Shown here: positions 15,399 to 24,400 of the stretch, piece by piece
How positions within the stretch are numbered: position 1 is the first letter of the stretch
Layout: the number at the start of each line of letters is the position of its first letter
Source of the DNA: Bacteroidaceae bacterium
GTDB taxonomy: Bacteria; Bacteroidota; Bacteroidia; Bacteroidales; Bacteroidaceae
Assembly (NCBI GenBank): GCA_017619335.1
Contig: JAFZSP010000033.1
Span: forward strand, 1 to 64,000
DNA: 64,000 nt
Direction: 5' to 3'
Notes under the pieces: generated by a model
The model's database searches: none
Told to the model about the DNA's origin: nothing
Seen by the model: only the letters and a program-made list of their open reading frames with translations
Made by a program: the position numbers and the translations under genes

Positions 15399-18300
15399 GG
15401 ATTCTTGATGTATTTCTTTCCGTTTTGGATATAAAGTCTGTTGTCTGGACGTTGGACACGCAAGCCCTGCAGCGTGTAGGCAGCATCATAAGCAGGAGCC
15501 TTACAGATAGGGGCTATGTGGGTGGCAATGATGTAGTCCTCCACACTGCTGGCGAAGTTGATATCATATATTTCACAGGAACCGTCGGTATTCGAGGAGG
15601 TCAGGCCGAAAATGGTCTGACCCATACACACATTGGGCCGGTCACCCGTGAAATTGTCATAGAGTCCGCTTTTTGTCATGTTCCAGGCAATCAGCGTCTG
15701 GGACTGTCCGTCCACCTTGATGGATTTCTTGGTGGTCGGTTCCACCTGTGAGGCTCTGTTCTTGCCGTTCAACCACCACAGATAGGACGCTCCAGTGGCA
15801 GTCCGCAGTCCTGTTCCCCGAACGACCAGAAAGACCTGGCTCTTGTCAATGTCATAATCCAGGTTCTGGTACTTCATCATCAGCGCGATATTGTTGTTCC
15901 CGGTGCTTTTGGCCTTGATCACATTGCGTTCCGTGTCATAGGTGATGTTGGAAGCAGCAATGCGGTTGGGGTCGCCCGTGGTCCAGTCCTGCGCCCTAAA
16001 CTGGTAGGCATGAGCATTTTCCACATATCCTCGCATCAGTCTCAAATAGTAGAGTCCAGGATTGAGAGTGCCTTCCGTTGCGGCCAGACGCACCGTGAAC
16101 TGCGTCTTCACCTGGCCGCCGGCATCATGAACCAGCGAAGCCGGAATGGGATATTCGATGTTGTAGAAGCCGTTCTCGCTGTTCTTCACCGAGGAGGGAA
16201 TCTCAATTTTGGCGATCTGGACACCATCCACCCACAGCGTGGCCTTGCGTCCGTGGTCGGCTGTCGTGAAACGGCAGAGAATAGAGAGGGCATCATCCGC
16301 CCCATCTGGATTAAATAAGGTATATTGCACGTGTCCGCCGGCACGGGCATCGCGGTAGTTTTCACCATTATAGCTACCCTTGCTGGAATCACTGGAGAAG
16401 TTATACTCGTGCCCTGCCTCACTCTGCTGTTCACCCGGTGCCACGAAGTCCAGCGTGCGTGCCAGCAACGCTTCATTGGCGGCCTCGGTCTGTGCCATCG
16501 AACTGTTGGCAAAGTTCTCTGCCGTCTGCTGGTACCAGTAGCAGGAATAGCGAGCATGATGTATCTGGTAGAAAGGTTGCAGCGTCAGCGTCTTCCACTT
16601 ATACGTCTCCACCCCCTCACGACTGGCATCCAGCGTGAAGGTGAGCTTGGAGAGATCCTGTGCTTGGATGCGGCTGAGCACGTCGGCACGTTCGCCAATA
16701 AGCAGGGGAGCCGACAGGAGGTTCTTCGATGATGCCATGGAACCAGGCGCATGATCCATGCGACCTGCACCAGCATATTCATTGGGCAATGTCTCTCCGT
16801 CTGATGAGACGTTGGCAGCCAACAGGATGGGGCCGTACTTGAAGGCGATATAATCGGTGTAGTTGGGACAAACCTCATAACGCAGCTCCATCGGCAGGCT
16901 CACTTCTATCTTGTCTCCCTCGGACCACGTGCGGTGGACAGTCACGTAGGATGCAGTGCCCTTGGTCACAGCAACATTCACAGCAGCCCCGTTGACAGAG
17001 ACCTGATAATCACTGCCCACCCAAGCCGGATGACGCACGGCCACAGTATAGGTGCCAGCCTTGCCGATGGTCAGAGTGGTCTTGGACTCGAAGGGGAACT
17101 GGGTCTCTTGGGTGACGACGAAATCGTCACTTAAGAGACGGGACGGGGTGAAGAGATTCACGTAGAGGGTCTCCTTTCCGTCGTGGGCATAGATGAAATG
17201 TCCGTACTTCGAGTGGTTTTCCATCCCTGTGCCCACACAGCACCACATCCCCTGATTCACCTGAGAATAAATACGATAGGCCTGTGGGCGCAAGGTGGTG
17301 AAATAGACATAACCACCCGTCACAGGGTCTTGTGTGGAGAGGATGTGATTCCATATAGCTTGCTCATAGAAATCCACATACTTGGCGTCACCTGTGCGGT
17401 CGCCCATCATCTCCGAGAGCTTCAGCATATTGTTGGTATTGCAAGACTCCGGACCGTCCAGGTGATCTATATACCGATTGCTGCTGGCCACCGTCAGAAA
17501 ATGCTCTGCCACAGAGTTGCCGCCAATGCAGACCGTCCGATTCTTGGCCACATCCGTCCAGAAGTTCTCGGCGGCAGTGATGAACTGTGAACTTTGAACT
17601 TTGAACTTTGAACTTTCAAGTTCCCCGATTCTCTCCATTCCTATATACTTCGGCACCTGCGTGTTGGCGTGTTTGTTGTCCAGGAACGTGGTGTTGAGCG
17701 TTTGCATACCATTCAGCATCGTCTGATGGGTGTAACGCTTAGCGGCCTTCAGGTATTTCTCGTCACCGAACAGCTGGTAGGCATCCAGCAACGACTCATT
17801 CATTCCTCCGTGCTCACAGTTCAGGAAGCCCTGCAAGTCGGTGTCACTCACCTTGGCGATGAGATTCACGCTCCAGTCTGCCAACTTACGGAACATCTCA
17901 CGAGCATCAGCGTTGCCACCATAGATATAAGCATCACGCACGCCAGCCAGGATCTTATGCTGACAATAGAATGGCACCCAGCCCCAGTTCTTCCCAATCG
18001 CCTCTGTACTACCCTGATACATCTGTTTCCAAGAGTCGTTGATGGGTTGACCGCCGATGAAACCATACAGGCCCTCGGTATTATCATCATAGGCACTCTG
18101 ACAGTCTTTCATCACACGAACCATATATTCCATGTGTTCCTTCAGATGTTCCTTCATGCTGGCTTCGCTACAGGCTGCATAAGCCAACGACAGCGCCGTG
18201 AGGTAGTGACCTCCCACGTGTCCGTCCAAGTTGAAATTGCCGCTACCCCAGTTCGGAAACGAAGGGTGCTTCTGCTCCCAACGGTAATAGGGACTGCGCG

Positions 18301-18550
18301 TGTCGGTGGTGGCAGCAAGACCGGACTGACGCACGAAGGGTGTCAGCAACCGATCCACGTCATACTGCATCAGCACCTTGAAATTCAGCTCCATCGCTGT
18401 CTTCATCGGGCCGTCCAGCAGGGTCACCTCCGTCAGATCAAAGTGCTTGGGATAAAGCAGGCTTTGCGCAGACGCAGTGGACAATGAAACCTGAAACTTG
18501 AAACTTGAAACTATAACTGCGCACAGCAGCATGAGGGCAAGACGTTTCAT
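15395..18550 (-). CDS. GH127/GH146 beta-L-arabinofuranosidase with C-terminal accessory domains
   Basis: 1051 residues with signal peptide (ends TASAQ). Residues about 30-640 are the (alpha/alpha)6 domain once called DUF1680: FDLTEVTLLDGPM, DRLLTPFVRQSGL, GHVGGHYLTALSLAYA, GPESCNTNNMLKL and GMWCCVGTGMENH. By analogy with HypBA1, Glu368, Cys370, Cys437 and Cys438 are the zinc ligands, with one of the paired cysteines as nucleophile. Residues 640-1010 add beta-sandwich modules, one with TLWVDGVQIAKIEIP. The tail LYIQNGKKYIKNP resembles a sorting end. GH127 and GH146 cannot be separated here. The enzyme releases beta-L-arabinofuranose, as found in extensin, rhamnogalacturonan II and arabinan caps. 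A heptamer array interrupts it at 17581-17615. Confidence 0.88.
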   Translation of the reverse strand: MKRLALMLLCAVIVSSFKFQVSLSTASAQSLLYPKHFDLTEVTLLDGPMKTAMELNFKVLMQYDVDRLLTPFVRQSGLAATTDTRSPYYRWEQKHPSFPNWGSGNFNLDGHVGGHYLTALSLAYAACSEASMKEHLKEHMEYMVRVMKDCQSAYDDNTEGLYGFIGGQPINDSWKQMYQGSTEAIGKNWGWVPFYCQHKILAGVRDAYIYGGNADAREMFRKLADWSVNLIAKVSDTDLQGFLNCEHGGMNESLLDAYQLFGDEKYLKAAKRYTHQTMLNGMQTLNTTFLDNKHANTQVPKYIGMERIGELESSKFKVQSSQFITAAENFWTDVAKNRTVCIGGNSVAEHFLTVASSNRYIDHLDGPESCNTNNMLKLSEMMGDRTGDAKYVDFYEQAIWNHILSTQDPVTGGYVYFTTLRPQAYRIYSQVNQGMWCCVGTGMENHSKYGHFIYAHDGKETLYVNLFTPSRLLSDDFVVTQETQFPFESKTTLTIGKAGTYTVAVRHPAWVGSDYQVSVNGAAVNVAVTKGTASYVTVHRTWSEGDKIEVSLPMELRYEVCPNYTDYIAFKYGPILLAANVSSDGETLPNEYAGAGRMDHAPGSMASSKNLLSAPLLIGERADVLSRIQAQDLSKLTFTLDASREGVETYKWKTLTLQPFYQIHHARYSCYWYQQTAENFANSSMAQTEAANEALLARTLDFVAPGEQQSEAGHEYNFSSDSSKGSYNGENYRDARAGGHVQYTLFNPDGADDALSILCRFTTADHGRKATLWVDGVQIAKIEIPSSVKNSENGFYNIEYPIPASLVHDAGGQVKTQFTVRLAATEGTLNPGLYYLRLMRGYVENAHAYQFRAQDWTTGDPNRIAASNITYDTERNVIKAKSTGNNNIALMMKYQNLDYDIDKSQVFLVVRGTGLRTATGASYLWWLNGKNRASQVEPTTKKSIKVDGQSQTLIAWNMTKSGLYDNFTGDRPNVCMGQTIFGLTSSNTDGSCEIYDINFASSVEDYIIATHIAPICKAPAYDAAYTLQGLRVQRPDNRLYIQNGKKYIKNP
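17581..17615 (-). repeat. Five-unit heptamer array within the GH127 coding sequence
   Basis: TGAACTG followed by four exact TGAACTT units (plus-strand sense) encode SSKFKVQSSQF between conserved parts of the catalytic domain. As the unit is 7 bases, a change of one copy would truncate the enzyme. Confidence 0.85.
18484..18511 (-). repeat. Heptamer GTTTCAN x4 in GH127 signal peptide (in frame)
   Basis: Same four-unit array as at 15326-15353, with nearly the same flanks (GCGCAGT before it). Confidence 0.85.
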
Positions 18551-18617
18551 AAAAGTATGTATTTATTTTGCTAAAGTATCTACTCCCTCCCTTAGGGAGG
18601 GTTAGGGGTGAGTCTAT
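18551..18617 (-). repeat. 67-bp intergenic spacer with hairpin, copy 1
   Basis: This spacer lies before the GH127 start. On the coding strand it has CTCACCCCTAACCC, a hairpin CCTCCC-TAA-GGGAGG, then GTAGATAC and an AT-rich stretch up to the ATG. It is a close duplicate of 19671-19738 and shares its CTCACCCC...GGGAGTAG layout with the palindrome at 5640. It may be a processing or stability hairpin; no T-run follows it. Confidence 0.7.
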
Positions 18618-19670
18618 TTATTTCTTCCAGTACTTGATGAGGCGTTTCAGTTCCTTCTTCGTCACCTGTATCACGGCACCGTGTTTCTGCTCGGAGAACC
18701 CTTCACGCTGTGTGCCGCCTTCGCCGAAGTGGCCGAGGTGGCGGAAATTCTGGAAGTCGGTGGTCTCCATGAAACCGAAGTTGTGGGGCTTGATGCTGAA
18801 GATGTCGTACATCAGGATCCACTTGTTCTGACCGATGATTTTGTACATCGTGGGGGCTTCACAGGAACCTTTTTCTGCATCAATCTGCTGAGGCTGATAG
18901 ACATAACCGCGATTGATATGGTCGCTGATGGCCATCTTGATGCCAGCAGGCCCTTCCTGTGCACAGTACGTCATGCAGTAGCGTCCATCAGGCATTGGAA
19001 TAATGTCGGCATCGAGGATTTGCTTGCTCTCGTCGGGGTATTCAAAGAGCAGTTTGGGTTCTGTCACGAGGGCGGTGAACTCGTCGTTGGCATAGGCATA
19101 GAAGAGCTGGGTCTTGCCCTTGCCGGTGGGTCGGATGGTGAAATAGACCATCAGTTTGCCCTCCTCAGGATCGTAGATGGTTTCGGGTGCCCAGGCACAG
19201 CCCAACTCGCCGAAGCGTTCGGGGAAGGACTCGTCAATACGAACGACCGTGTGGGTCCAGTGGATGAGGTCTTTAGACTTCATCAGCACCAGTCCACGAT
19301 TATTGCCCCAGCCATACAGCTTGCCGTCACGTTCCCATTCGGTATCACGGTAGCCCTCACGCTGTGCAAAGATATGCAGGTCTGTCATAGCAATGTAGAA
19401 AGTGCCATCCGGGCCACGATAGATATGCGGGTCACGGATACCCCGCTGCTGGGCAATGGTGTCGCCCCGCACCACAGCTTCATCGTTGTTCAGGGCCTTC
19501 CAGGAGTAACCGTCCCAGCTGTAGGCCATGTGCAGGCTGTGGTCGGCATCCTTGTGATAAACCATCACATAGCCGGACATTTTTTGCGCCATAGCTGGCG
19601 CAATGAAAAATGAAAAATTAAAACATAAAAATTGGACTGCGCACAGCAGCGTGAGTGTGAAGCGTTTCAT
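18618..19670 (-). CDS. GH43 arabinofuranosidase/xylosidase
   Basis: 350 residues, a single five-blade GH43 propeller after a signal peptide (ends IAPAMAQ). The catalytic set is visible: Asp80 in RGIRDPHIYRG, a middle Asp in ILDADIIPM, and Glu271 in GSCEAPTMYK. It resembles the first half of the tandem GH43 gene (shared LVLMKSKDLIHWTH, WAPETIYD and YFTIRPTGKGKT patterns), so the two are probably paralogues. The signal peptide has the same layout as its neighbours, but the heptamer array is replaced by diverged AATGAAAAATG-type repeats (19604-19637). The exact sugar and linkage cannot be told. Confidence 0.85.
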   Translation of the reverse strand: MKRFTLTLLCAVQFLCFNFSFFIAPAMAQKMSGYVMVYHKDADHSLHMAYSWDGYSWKALNNDEAVVRGDTIAQQRGIRDPHIYRGPDGTFYIAMTDLHIFAQREGYRDTEWERDGKLYGWGNNRGLVLMKSKDLIHWTHTVVRIDESFPERFGELGCAWAPETIYDPEEGKLMVYFTIRPTGKGKTQLFYAYANDEFTALVTEPKLLFEYPDESKQILDADIIPMPDGRYCMTYCAQEGPAGIKMAISDHINRGYVYQPQQIDAEKGSCEAPTMYKIIGQNKWILMYDIFSIKPHNFGFMETTDFQNFRHLGHFGEGGTQREGFSEQKHGAVIQVTKKELKRLIKYWKK

Positions 19671-19738
19671 AAATGTATGTATTTAATTATCAAATGTATC
19701 TACTCCCTCCCTACAGGGAGGGTTAGGGGTGGGCCTAT
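19671..19738 (-). repeat. 68-bp intergenic spacer with hairpin, copy 2
   Basis: Near-duplicate of 18551-18617, including the CATAAA.GTATGTATTTA flank next to the start codon and the hairpin CCTCCC.TG.AGGGAGG in the middle. It separates GH30 from the GH43 gene. Confidence 0.7.
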
Positions 19739-21265
19739 TTATTTAGCAACAAACGAGTGCATCGAATGTGCCGGCAAGGTCATATTCAGGTATTTCTTGC
19801 CCAACTTCACAGTGGCGGTGCGCTGCTCGTCGGTCTGGTTGCCAGCGATGACGACGTACTTCTGGTCGGGACGCTGGAAGATGATGAGGGGCAGGCCCTG
19901 GGTCTTTTCACGAGGCACATAGCCCTGCATACGACTGCCGGGGGTGACGAGGTTGGAGAAATGCTTGACAGCGTAGAACTCAGGCGTGTAACGGTGGCTG
20001 AGGTTGGCAGACTTCACCTGAATCAGTGCATTCTGCTTCCAGCCCCACGGGCTGCGGCCCTGGTCACAGAGGATGAAGTTCCATATATAATATTCGTCAC
20101 AGCCGCGTCCCACGTAGTCACAGAGCAGGTGGAAGGTGTGCTCGCCGGCACGCCAGTTCATCTGTCCGTTGCCGCACTCGCTCTCAGAGGAAATCAGGTG
20201 CAGATCAGGATAACGCTGACGCATGTCGTCGAGGTTCTCTCGGCCTTCCCACTGGAAACCCAAGCCCTCCACACAATCCTTGGTGCCATCCACGATCTTC
20301 CGCACATAGTCATTGCGGTTGGTATTGAAGGTGCCCAGATAGAGCTTTACGTTGGGATGTTTCGTCTTCAGCGTGGGAGCCAGGTATTCCTTGTTGAACT
20401 TGATGGTGCCCTCTGCTAACCAGGCACATCCGGGATAGGGCGTATAGCTGTAAGCCTCATTCTGATACATCACCATATCGATGGGAATATTCTCTTCGGC
20501 GTAGAGGTCGATGAAGCGGCAGAACATATTGGCGTAGGCCTGTAAATAACGCGGGTCCTGAATAAAGTAGTTCTGCGAAGCCAACTTGCGGGGGAACTTG
20601 CCGCGTGTCTCACCCAGGAATTGCATCTCGTTGGGATCGGGCGTGCCGCCGTCATCGAAGAGCAGATAGTCCTTCTCCTTGGCCTGTGTGTTGAAGGGAC
20701 TGCTGGCCACGCAGTACTCCTGGTTGATCTTCATCCAGGCGGGTGGCGACCAGGGTGACACCCAGAAAGTTAGCTGCGGCTGGTACTTCTGTGCCTTCTT
20801 GATCAGGCGGATCACGTTGGCCTTGTCATGTTCGATATTGAAGTATTTCAGTTGGAAGTCGCCCGCCACGGTGTCGCAGGAGTACCAGGCACGCGAGTAA
20901 TCGTTGGCATTCATGGTCAGGCGGCCACGGGTGAACTTCAGGTCGCCGTCGGGAGCGAACAGTCGGCGCATGGCTTCCTCCTGCTCCTCGGGTTTCAGCA
21001 GCTCCAGTGCGTCCAGATCCAGTTCATTGAAGCACGTGCCCCAAGCGCAGAACACATGTCCCTGCTCTGCACCCGTGAGGGTCAACAGCGGCTCTGCTGC
21101 TGCCTTGCCGCTGAGGTTTTGGCTACTCTCCTGCCACTCCTTTCCTTCCGTCGTGGTGTAGTGGGTGAAACGCTGTGCCGCCGCCCCCATACTGACTGCA
21201 CAGGCGATGACTGCCAGCAAGAAGCGAGACTTGCATTGAAGATTGAGTCCTGCAAAATAATTCAT
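19739..21265 (-). CDS. GH30 family glycosidase, first gene of the arabinoside operon
   Basis: 508 residues from ATG 21265. A TTG further upstream is in frame but lies inside the promoter, so ATG is preferred. Signal peptide ends near SMGAAAQ. The (beta/alpha)8 domain has FNELDLDAL, TFWVSPWSPPAWMK, acid/base Glu270 in MYQNEAYSY, and a nucleophile in ISSESECGNG (Glu361 or Glu363). A short beta side domain follows (residues about 430-508). GH30 includes beta-glucosidases, beta-1,6-glucanases, beta-xylosidases and beta-fucosidases; the subfamily cannot be fixed here. Four glycosidase genes follow on the same strand. Confidence 0.87.
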   Translation of the reverse strand: MNYFAGLNLQCKSRFLLAVIACAVSMGAAAQRFTHYTTTEGKEWQESSQNLSGKAAAEPLLTLTGAEQGHVFCAWGTCFNELDLDALELLKPEEQEEAMRRLFAPDGDLKFTRGRLTMNANDYSRAWYSCDTVAGDFQLKYFNIEHDKANVIRLIKKAQKYQPQLTFWVSPWSPPAWMKINQEYCVASSPFNTQAKEKDYLLFDDGGTPDPNEMQFLGETRGKFPRKLASQNYFIQDPRYLQAYANMFCRFIDLYAEENIPIDMVMYQNEAYSYTPYPGCAWLAEGTIKFNKEYLAPTLKTKHPNVKLYLGTFNTNRNDYVRKIVDGTKDCVEGLGFQWEGRENLDDMRQRYPDLHLISSESECGNGQMNWRAGEHTFHLLCDYVGRGCDEYYIWNFILCDQGRSPWGWKQNALIQVKSANLSHRYTPEFYAVKHFSNLVTPGSRMQGYVPREKTQGLPLIIFQRPDQKYVVIAGNQTDEQRTATVKLGKKYLNMTLPAHSMHSFVAK

Positions 21266-21295
21266 AACGGTGATAGATTTTGTTGTTTGGCGCTG

Positions 21296-21303
21296 CAAAG
21301 ATA
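21296..21303 (-). promoter_or_regulatory. Bacteroidetes -7 element TATCTTTG for the GH30 operon
   Basis: TATCTTTG on the minus strand matches TAnnTTTG and lies 30 bases before the GH30 ATG. It forms a divergent promoter region with 21441-21448. Confidence 0.65.
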
Positions 21304-21440
21304 GTGAAGTTTCCGTGAATGACGGACTGTTTAGCCAGGTTTTTCTGTCACCGGAGGCTCGTTTTGCCGTTTTTTGCGGTTTTTTCGGGGGAAAGAAGAA
21401 AATATTTCAGAGGATTGGGCGATAATTGTGATTTAAAGTG

Positions 21441-21448
21441 TAACTTTG
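21441..21448 (+). promoter_or_regulatory. Bacteroidetes -7 element TAACTTTG for the second modular surface operon
   Basis: TAACTTTG matches TAnnTTTG and lies 42 bases before ATG 21491. It argues against an in-frame TTG at 21446 as the start. Confidence 0.65.
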
Positions 21449-21490
21449 TCCCCGAAATCACAACCAACATCATTTTTTACACTAAAAACT

Positions 21491-24400
21491 ATGTTTATGA
21501 GACACTTTATACGCCCTCTTCTCTACCTGGCCGCGCTGACGTTCAGCCTCTGCGCTGTGGCCTGGGACGAACCCGTCAAGCCCGAACGTTCTCAATTCCC
21601 GGACGGCAGCTGGGCAACGCCATCTGTTGGCAACAAATACTATATTTATAATGTGGGCGCAAGCCAGTTCCTGGGCACCGGCCTGGATTGGGGCACACGC
21701 ACCGTCACCACCGTGGATAGCGTGGTCTTCGTCAGCCAAGCCAAAGTGGCAGTGGCCCTGAACCGCAACTACGTGGTGCCGTTCTCCATCGAGAACAGCG
21801 ACATCGAAGGCACCTTGTACATCCGCACGCTGAACACCAACAAAGGTGAGCAAGCCTATGTGACCGCCGAGGGCAACGCCTCCTGGAGCGACGGTGACAC
21901 AGGTCGCGCCGGACACTGGGAAATCACGGCGGTGGAAAACGGTGAATACCAGTTGACGGTGGCCGACGCTGGCGTCTGTCTGGGTGTGGACGGTATCGGA
22001 CTCACCACGTCCTACACGTGGGCCGATGCCATCACAGGTGCCCAGTACAGCACCAACTGGAAGTTCATCGAGGCCTCCGACGAGAACGCCCAACTGGTGC
22101 GGGACTACTGCCGGGGACACTATCAGGTATATCTCTATGAGATGGAGGTCTATGATGTGCGTAAGTCGCTGTATGACTACCTCTTGGAATCCCAGGAATT
22201 GGGTATTGACAACACGGCTGCCGCCACCGTCTATGAGAGTGAGACTGCCACGCTGGAAGAGCTGAAAGCCGCATTAGATGCTTTGAAGACCGAGGTAGAT
22301 AGCAAGGCTTTCTGGAAAGGCATCGCCGAGTCCAGCGAGGACAACCCCTTCGACGTCACCAAGTATGTGATGCAGAACCCCGACTTCTCTGCCTCCTGCG
22401 AGAACGGCAAGACGCCTCCGGGATGGGAAATCACCGCCACGGGCACCAACATCGGACAAATGAACCGCAAGGACACGAACCCCGCCGACGAGACGCTCTA
22501 CCTGAGCAACTTCGTGGAGTGCTGGACGCCTGCTCCCGCCACCATTGGCGACGGCTACATAGGACAGTGGGTGACGGGTCTGCCTCAGGGCCGCTACCGC
22601 CTGACGATGGAGGCTGCGGCCTGTAACCAGAGCGACGGCTTCGACCCCTCAACCATCACGGGTGTTTATCTCTTTGCCGGCAACGGACAGTTCAACATGC
22701 ACAGCGAGGAGTCTGTGGCCGGCGCAGCCTACGACATCCGACACTATGAATGGGACTTCGACTTCAATGCCGAGAGGCTGCTGCTGGGACTGCTCTTCGA
22801 GAAGACCAACGCCAACTGGATCTCGGCAGACAATTTCCACCTCCTGGCCATCGGTTCCATGCAGGAAGACCCCAACCGCGTGGCCCTGATGGATGCGGTC
22901 GAAGCCGCAGAACTGGTCAACGAGCAGCTGGGCGAGAACCGCATAGACGATGAATATGCCATGAATGTGGAAAAGGCAGCAGCAGAAGCCTTCACAACAG
23001 CCTTGGACGCTGCCTATAATGCGCTGAACAACAGCGATGCAGACCATTATGCCGATGCACTGGCACAGTTGCAGCAGGCACAGGAGGCTGTCCTCAAGTC
23101 CGCTGACGTTTACGAGCAGTTCCAGCAGCTGTATGAGGACGCCCTGATGATGGCCCAACAGCTCAAAGACCAGGGACAGTGGGAACCGCTACAGACCGCC
23201 CTCCTGGAGTGGGCCGGCGGCGAGCTGACAGACGCCTTTGAAGCAGGCGCACTCACTGCAGACGACCTGCCCGCAGCCCGCGAGAAGGCCGACGGAATCG
23301 TTAACGAGTTCGTGGCTGTGGAAGGCAACGTCCAGCCAGGCGACAACCTCACCGTGCTCATCAAGAACGCCGACTTCTCCCGCGGACAGTACGGCCGCAC
23401 AGATGCCGGCACCTTCGACGGGGACGAGAACAGCATACCGGGATGGAACATCAGCAGCGGCAACGTCACAGAGCTGAGCGGAGACTACCATAATATAGAG
23501 GTATATGGCAAGGCCTTCGATTTCAACCAGACCATCAAGAACCTGCCTGCTGGCACCTACCAGCTGACCGTGCAGGGTTATGTGCGTGTGGATAGGGGGG
23601 AGAATGATATGGCACTCTATGCCGGTGTCTCCTCCAAGAAATTCATGGAAATCACCGACGAGTACAGCGAGACCGCCCTGCTGACCGACCAGGAAGACGG
23701 CACCTCCACCGGCAGCTGGCCCTACGACAGCCCACGCGGCGACGGACAGGGCTACCAGCCCAACTCCATGCAGGGAGCCATGATCTACTTCAGCAACATC
23801 AACCCCGCAACGGGTAAACCCTTCTACCTCAATGATGTCACCATCGGCCACACAGGCGGCGACCTCACCATTGGCGTGCGCAGTGACGCCAAGGACAACG
23901 CCCTCTGGATCCTCTGGGACAACTTCACCCTCACCTACCTCAGCGCTGAAGCCATTCAGCCGATCCTGGATGAAATAGACGAGCTGCGTGCACAGGTGGA
24001 AGAGTTGCTGGGCACCCACAACACCACGATGTTCACCCGTGAAATGATAGATTATGTATTCTCCCGCGTGGACGAGAAGGAAAGCATCACTACCGAGGAA
24101 GCTGCCATGGAGCTGCTCAACGCCGTGAAGCACCTGATTCAGGATATTCAGGACGACCATGTGGCATACCTGGAAGTGATGGAAATCTATGACAACTACC
24201 TGAACAAAGCCGCCGAAATCTCCAATGACGAGTACCAGGCACTGCTGGACGAGGTGGGTTCCAAAATCTCCATGATGGAGTTCCAGACGATCAATGACAT
24301 CTATGATGCCTGCGAGAAGATGGAGAACGAGTGGGTTCCCGCTGTGATGAAGGACGTGCAGGACGGCGACAACGTGACGCTGCTGCTGAACAATCCTGAC

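Noticed and set aside
21266-21298. TTG start for GH30 upstream of ATG 21265
   Set aside because: It overlaps the TATCTTTG promoter element, so it would not be in the message.
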